Positions 5,934 to 6,704 of a DNA stretch of 6,704 bases are shown in pieces (positions within the stretch are counted from its first letter, which is position 1; each line of letters starts with the position of its first letter). The DNA is from Eubacteriales bacterium (GTDB lineage Bacteria > Bacillota > Clostridia > Peptostreptococcales > Anaerovoracaceae). Where the stretch lies: assembly GCA_028692535.1 (NCBI GenBank), contig JAQUXD010000055.1:1-6704 (forward strand), in the 5' to 3' direction. The notes beneath the pieces were generated by a model. That model was not told the DNA's origin and did not search any database. It saw nothing but the letters and a program-made list of their open reading frames with translations. A program made the translations under genes and the position numbers.

Positions 5934-6704
5934 TCATTGCGCCAGCTGCTGCAGGTATTGCTGCAGCTGCTCCATGAATTGACCGTATCCGGCCCAGTCT
6001 CCGGCTCTCTGAGATTGCTGGGCATTTTCGTAGGCCTCGTTGGCCAGCTGGATCAACTCGGCCACGTCGGTGGTGACGACAGTGCCGGGATCGGGGGTCT
6101 CCCCATCGGGAATCTCGGGTTCGAGGATCCCGCCGGCTTCCAGAATGGCAGCCGCTTCCGTTCCGGCCAAAACCGGATTGTCCGCGTTCAACGGATCGCC
6201 GGCGCCGGTTCCGAACAGAGCGTCCAGAGCCTCGCCCAGCGTGGCTTTATAGGCGATCCGATCCCCGTAGTAAACGATGACCCGCTTCACTTCGGGCAGG
6301 CTGCCCTGGGCCGCCTCCAAATAAACCGGCTCGACATACAGCAGAGATCCCTCCACAGGGAAGACAAACATGTTGCCTCTGGAATAAGTGGAGCCGGAGT
6401 TGTTCCAAAGGGAGAATTCCTTTGAAATTTCCGTATCCTGGTTGATCTGCGCCTCGATCTGGGCCGGGCCGTAAATGATCCGATCCTTGGGCAGTCTGTA
6501 CAGGACCAGCTCTCCGTAATACGGCACATCGTTTCTGGCCACCAAAAGACCTGTCATATTGGCCTTCCCGCTTGGGGTGTACGGAATAGAGTTGATGAAT
6601 TCCGCCTTTTCTTCGCCGGGCAGCCGCATGATGAAGTAATTCGGAGAAATGACCTGCTCCGTCTGTCCGTAGGTTTCCCGGGCAATGGCCCACAGGTCCT
6701 CATT
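5934..6704 (-). CDS. UPF0182 family membrane protein (C-terminal part)
   Basis: The last 256 residues of a gene that enters from the right edge; the reading frame is open to base 6704, so the ATG at 6629 is internal. Segments such as YFIMRLPGEEKAEFINSIPY, YGPAQIEAQINQDTEISKEF and the following SLWNNSGS, RGNMFVFPVEGSLLYVEPVY and EVKRVIVYYGDRI match the conserved C-terminal domain of UPF0182, large proteins (about 900 residues) with several N-terminal membrane segments, which lie outside this window, and a large soluble domain. Function is unknown. After an acidic, proline-containing linker (around residues 190-208 of the visible part) comes a helical, glutamine-rich tail ending QQYLQQLAQ, also usual for the family. 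The stop is TGA (5934-5936). No terminator is visible before the next promoter. Confidence 0.9.
   Translation of the reverse strand, partial: NEDLWAIARETYGQTEQVISPNYFIMRLPGEEKAEFINSIPYTPSGKANMTGLLVARNDVPYYGELVLYRLPKDRIIYGPAQIEAQINQDTEISKEFSLWNNSGSTYSRGNMFVFPVEGSLLYVEPVYLEAAQGSLPEVKRVIVYYGDRIAYKATLGEALDALFGTGAGDPLNADNPVLAGTEAAAILEAGGILEPEIPDGETPDPGTVVTTDVAELIQLANEAYENAQQSQRAGDWAGYGQFMEQLQQYLQQLAQ

Noticed and set aside
1..6704. CRISPR arrays, tRNA or rRNA genes, insertion sequences, attachment sites
   Set aside because: No regularly spaced repeats, transposase motifs, terminal inverted repeats or RNA-gene signatures were seen; nearly all bases are in recognisable genes.

Overview
The window looks like ordinary chromosome from a moderately GC-rich, Gram-positive-type anaerobe, most likely of the Clostridia. 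The evidence is strong AGGAGG-type ribosome binding sites, a DUF951 zinc-ribbon gene, a UPF0182 gene, a long clostridial-style glutamine synthetase and a Bacillus/Clostridia-type LexA (SOS) box. I see no mobile element, tRNA, rRNA or CRISPR array.

Layout. The left part (1-1491, minus strand) is a two-gene unit: a radical SAM protein with a C-terminal helix-hairpin-helix domain (putative DNA modification/repair, TIGR03916-like), followed 2 nt later by the start of its usual partner (TIGR03915-like, DUF4130), which runs off the left edge. The unit has a clear promoter (TTGAAC-N17-TATAAT), and a perfect 12-bp palindrome GAACATATGTTC, matching the Gram-positive LexA operator core, covers part of its -35 box. 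The same 124-bp region drives a divergent plus-strand pair: a Sir2-type NAD-dependent deacylase (1616-2356) and a patatin-like phospholipase (2338-3561) that overlap by 19 bp. A very strong hairpin terminator (3576-3618) ends this pair.

The right part (minus strand) converges on that terminator. It holds the C-terminal 256 residues of a UPF0182 membrane protein (5934 to the right edge), then a promoter with a perfect -35 (TTGACA-N16-TAAAAT), a roughly 130-nt structured leader, a 634-residue glutamine synthetase (3842-5746), and a small DUF951 protein (3611-3832) whose ribosome binding site overlaps the synthetase stop codon.

The most interesting point is the combination of an uncharacterised radical SAM/DUF4130 DNA-metabolism pair with what looks like direct SOS control, which supports a role in DNA damage repair. 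Second are the glutamine synthetase, with an insertion between two metal-ligand glutamates and a long helical C-terminal extension, and its leader, in which one CCUUCC segment has three alternative partners, one overlapping the ribosome binding site.
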